Shown piece after piece: positions 27,283 to 29,643 of a stretch of 29,643 nucleotides of DNA. The position numbers were made by a program, and so were the translations under genes. Under the pieces are notes generated by a model. The model was not told the DNA's origin, did not search any database, and saw only the letters and a program-made list of their open reading frames with translations. How positions within the stretch are numbered: the first letter of the stretch is position 1; each line of letters begins with the position of its first letter. Origin of the DNA: a virus; the IMG/VR virus record IMGVR_UViG_3300038659_000394, positions 1-29,643 of that record; one strand, 5' to 3'.

Positions 27283-29643
27283 ATGGCCAAAAAGATAAAA
27301 ATCAAACCTATTAAAAAAATTATAAGTACTGCTGATTCTTTTGAAGCCATGATGGATGAAGAAGAGGTTGTTGATCCTGAATTTATTGATGTTAATAATT
27401 TAGTTCCAATGGGATCAACAACCGGTCATCTTGAATGTTCTGGTAATTGGCAAGGAGCTTTTAACTTAGGAAAAATGATTAATTTAATAGGTGATTCTCA
27501 CGCAGGTAAATGTATTAAAAATTCATATATTTTAACTTCAAAAGGAATGGAGTTAATAGATGATATAGGTAAAAATAAAAAAGAGGGGATAAGCCCTTAT
27601 ATTGAAACTTTATCTATAGATAAAAACCGAAAAGACGTAACCTCACTTTTTTGGAAAGAAAAAGTCTCTAAGACAATAAAAATTATCACTAAAAAAGGAT
27701 ATTCTATTGAAGGAACTCTAGATCATCCTATTATGATAATGAATAAAAATTTCCAATTCAAAATGCGTAAATTACAAGATATTAAAAAAGACGATTGTGC
27801 TATAATAGCAAGAGGTACTAATAATTTTACGGAAGAATATTTTCCTATTAAAAATATAAATTTATCTGAAACTAATGTAAAGAAAGCAAATATTCCTAAA
27901 TTTATAAACGAATCTTTTGCTAGATTATTAGGTTATATTGTAGCAGATGGAAATATATACCCTAATACTATTTTTCTTTCTACTACTAAATCTTATATTA
28001 GGGAAGATTTAAGCACAATAGCATCTAATTTAAATATATCTTTAAAACAACAATCTATAGGAGGAAAACATTTAGCTACTGTTATTGCTAATTTATTTGA
28101 TAATCCTGATAAATTTACAGCAAGGTATAAATTTGTTCCAGAATGTATTTTAAAATCACCTAAAAATATTCAAACTTCTTTTTTAAAAGCTTTAATAGAT
28201 TGTGATGGGTATGGAACTAAAACACAAATAAGTTATTATACTGCATCGAAACAATTAGCAAAACAAGTCCATTTAATGCTCTTAAATTTAGGTATAATTT
28301 CTACTTTATCTTTTAAAAATGGTGCTTTTGACGGAGTAAATTATCATGATCATATTTATTGGGCTGTAAATATTTATGGAGATGAACTAATTCTTTATAA
28401 TAATTTAATCGGAAGTTCTAAATATAATGAATTTTTAAAACGAAAAAATACTCAAAGAAATAGTGATTATGATTCAATACCAAATTTAATTAAAAAAATG
28501 AAAGGAGATATTGAAAAATTAAGGAAAAAAGTAGGATGGTCTAAAAACGGAAAATGTACAAATGATCCAAGACGTTTTCCGAGAATAAAATTTGCAAATA
28601 CTGAAAATGGCTCAAAAAAAATGATTAAACGATTTATTGAATTATTTTTAGAATGGCCTATTGATTTATCTTTTTATAACACAATTCTTTCATCAGGATA
28701 TTGTTTTGATTCAATTTCGATTATTGAAGAAAAGATAAATCAAACAATAGTTTATGATGTTCATATTCCAAATTCACATTTATTTTGGAGTAATGGGTTT
28801 ATAAGTCATAATACCTTATTAGCTTTTACTATATTTGCGGAATGTAATAAGTTAAAAAGATTTGATGATTACCTTTTTAAATATGATGATGTAGAAGCAG
28901 CAAATGAGTTTAATATTTCCCTTCTGTTTGGTTCACAATGCGCTAATAGGATAGATCAAACTGAACGAAGCAGGACTATTGAAGATTTTAATGATCGAAT
29001 TGCTTCTCTTTTGGATGAAGGAGAACCTTTTATTTATGTGCTTGATTCATTCGATGGATTAACCAGTGAAGCTGCTATTAAAAAAGATATCGAAAATCGT
29101 AAAAAAAGAGAAAAAGGAAATGAAACAACAGGTGATTTTGGTGACGGCAAAGCTAAAATCTTTTCAAGATTCTGCTCTATGAGAATACAAGAATTAAAAG
29201 ATACTAATTCCCTTCTTATTATTATTTCACAAACAAGAGATAACATAGGTTTCGGTGCTCAATTTACTCCAAAAACAAGATCAGGAGGAAGGGCATTAAA
29301 ATTTTACTCAGCTTTTGAAATATGGTTAGCATGTCAGAAAAAAGAGAAAAAGGGCAAAAGAACCATCATTACTAATGTTCAAGGTAAAATAACTAAAAAC
29401 AAGTTAACTGGTAAGCATGGTGAATTTTACTTTCCTATTCTTAATGATTACGGAATGGATAACATAAAGTCTTGTATCAATTTTTTGATGGATGAAGGGG
29501 ATTGGACAGGAACTAAAAAAGCAGTAAACACAAAAGGTTTCTTAGATTTAAAAGATTCTAAAGGTAAAAAGAAACACCCATCTGTCAAAGAACTTATTGA
29601 TTATATTGAAGAGGAAAATAAAGAAGTCAGTTTGTATAAACTG
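27283..29643 (+). CDS. RecA/UvsX-like recombinase, interrupted by an intein (3' partial)
   Basis: The frame is open from ATG 27283 to the window end (787 codons, no stop yet). Removing the intein (residues 77-510) leaves 76 plus 277 residues. The extein has LVPMGSTTGH, LIGDSHAGK|TLLAF (Walker A, P-loop split by the intein), FIYVLDSFDGL (Walker B), LLIIISQTRDN (the conserved Gln region before loop L2) and RSGGRALKFYSAFEIWL (the RecA GGxALKFYSSxRL motif). Phage enzymes of this type pair and exchange homologous strands for recombination-dependent replication. The ribosome site is AAGGA, 12 bases after the SSB stop. The C terminus is missing because the window ends. Confidence 0.9.
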   Translation, partial: MAKKIKIKPIKKIISTADSFEAMMDEEEVVDPEFIDVNNLVPMGSTTGHLECSGNWQGAFNLGKMINLIGDSHAGKCIKNSYILTSKGMELIDDIGKNKKEGISPYIETLSIDKNRKDVTSLFWKEKVSKTIKIITKKGYSIEGTLDHPIMIMNKNFQFKMRKLQDIKKDDCAIIARGTNNFTEEYFPIKNINLSETNVKKANIPKFINESFARLLGYIVADGNIYPNTIFLSTTKSYIREDLSTIASNLNISLKQQSIGGKHLATVIANLFDNPDKFTARYKFVPECILKSPKNIQTSFLKALIDCDGYGTKTQISYYTASKQLAKQVHLMLLNLGIISTLSFKNGAFDGVNYHDHIYWAVNIYGDELILYNNLIGSSKYNEFLKRKNTQRNSDYDSIPNLIKKMKGDIEKLRKKVGWSKNGKCTNDPRRFPRIKFANTENGSKKMIKRFIELFLEWPIDLSFYNTILSSGYCFDSISIIEEKINQTIVYDVHIPNSHLFWSNGFISHNTLLAFTIFAECNKLKRFDDYLFKYDDVEAANEFNISLLFGSQCANRIDQTERSRTIEDFNDRIASLLDEGEPFIYVLDSFDGLTSEAAIKKDIENRKKREKGNETTGDFGDGKAKIFSRFCSMRIQELKDTNSLLIIISQTRDNIGFGAQFTPKTRSGGRALKFYSAFEIWLACQKKEKKGKRTIITNVQGKITKNKLTGKHGEFYFPILNDYGMDNIKSCINFLMDEGDWTGTKKAVNTKGFLDLKDSKGKKKHPSVKELIDYIEEENKEVSLYKL
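27511..28812 (+). mobile_element. LAGLIDADG intein in the RecA P-loop
   Basis: The intein is 434 residues (77-510), from CIKNSYILTSKGMELIDDIG (block A) to SNGFISHN, with +1 Thr. Block B is GTLDHPIM, block F VYDVHIPNSHLFWSNGF. LAGLIDADG motifs are LLGYIVADGN and FLKALIDCDGYG. Cys1, block B His, penultimate His and terminal Asn are all present, so it should splice. It is inserted between the Lys and Thr of the P-loop, a known RecA intein site. Confidence 0.92.

Noticed and set aside
1-29643. CRISPR array, insertion sequence or transposase
   Set aside because: No set of regularly spaced repeats and no transposase-like frame was seen; the repeats found are a coding 120-bp tandem pair, a coding 15-bp array and an inverted repeat.

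Overview
The window looks like the replication, recombination and DNA-modification region of a large lytic phage with a low-GC genome. All convincing genes are on the + strand. They are packed tightly with many stop/start overlaps, most have a clear purine-rich ribosome binding site (AGGAG or AAGG type), and the promoters visible are sigma70-like (TTGACA/TTGACT, 17-base spacer, TATAAT-like). No structural, packaging or lysis genes are seen. Strong Shine-Dalgarno sites with TTGAC promoters argue against a Bacteroidetes host. The host cannot be named from this window.

Layout. 1-4086: the end of a zinc-motif protein, two small ribbon-helix-helix (RHH) proteins, small unknown genes, and an SF2 helicase split by an intein. 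4213-7674: an SF1 (UvrD-like) helicase, a DUF488-like protein, a DnaG-type primase and a small exported protein. 7675-7976: a non-coding interval with a promoter, a nested set of inverted repeats and a terminator-like hairpin. 7977-11762: two paralogous winged-helix proteins, the larger a probable replication initiator carrying a perfect 120-bp tandem repeat, then a DnaB-type replicative helicase. 11763-12812: small unknown genes. 12872-15881: queD, queE, a DNA-binding protein with a Lys/Ser repeat tail, folE and a second QueD-like T-fold protein. 16266-16371: a tRNA-like gene of unusual length. 16382-19858: an unknown gene, a GT-B glycosyltransferase and DpdA with an intein. 20086-25784: sliding clamp, a uracil-DNA-glycosylase/DNA polymerase I fusion, a methyltransferase, another RHH protein and a clamp loader. 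26411-29643: a gp32-like single-strand binding protein and RecA with an intein, cut by the window end.

How the genes work together. FolE, QueD and QueE make 7-carboxy-7-deazaguanine from GTP. DpdA would exchange guanine in phage DNA for the 7-deazaguanine base, probably as protection against restriction. No queC is present here, so either the carboxy base itself is used, or queC lies elsewhere or is supplied by the host. Initiator, helicase, primase, polymerase, clamp, clamp loader, SSB, RecA and two further helicases form a nearly complete replication/recombination set.

The most unusual feature is the intein in the SF2 helicase. A complete Vsr/DUF559-like homing endonuclease gene, with its own ribosome binding site, is read in the +1 frame inside the intein coding sequence, while the intein frame stays open through all of it. 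Other notable points are three inteins all placed inside catalytic motifs, a lambda-O-like origin candidate inside the initiator gene, and a scar of an HNH endonuclease plus a second queE tail.
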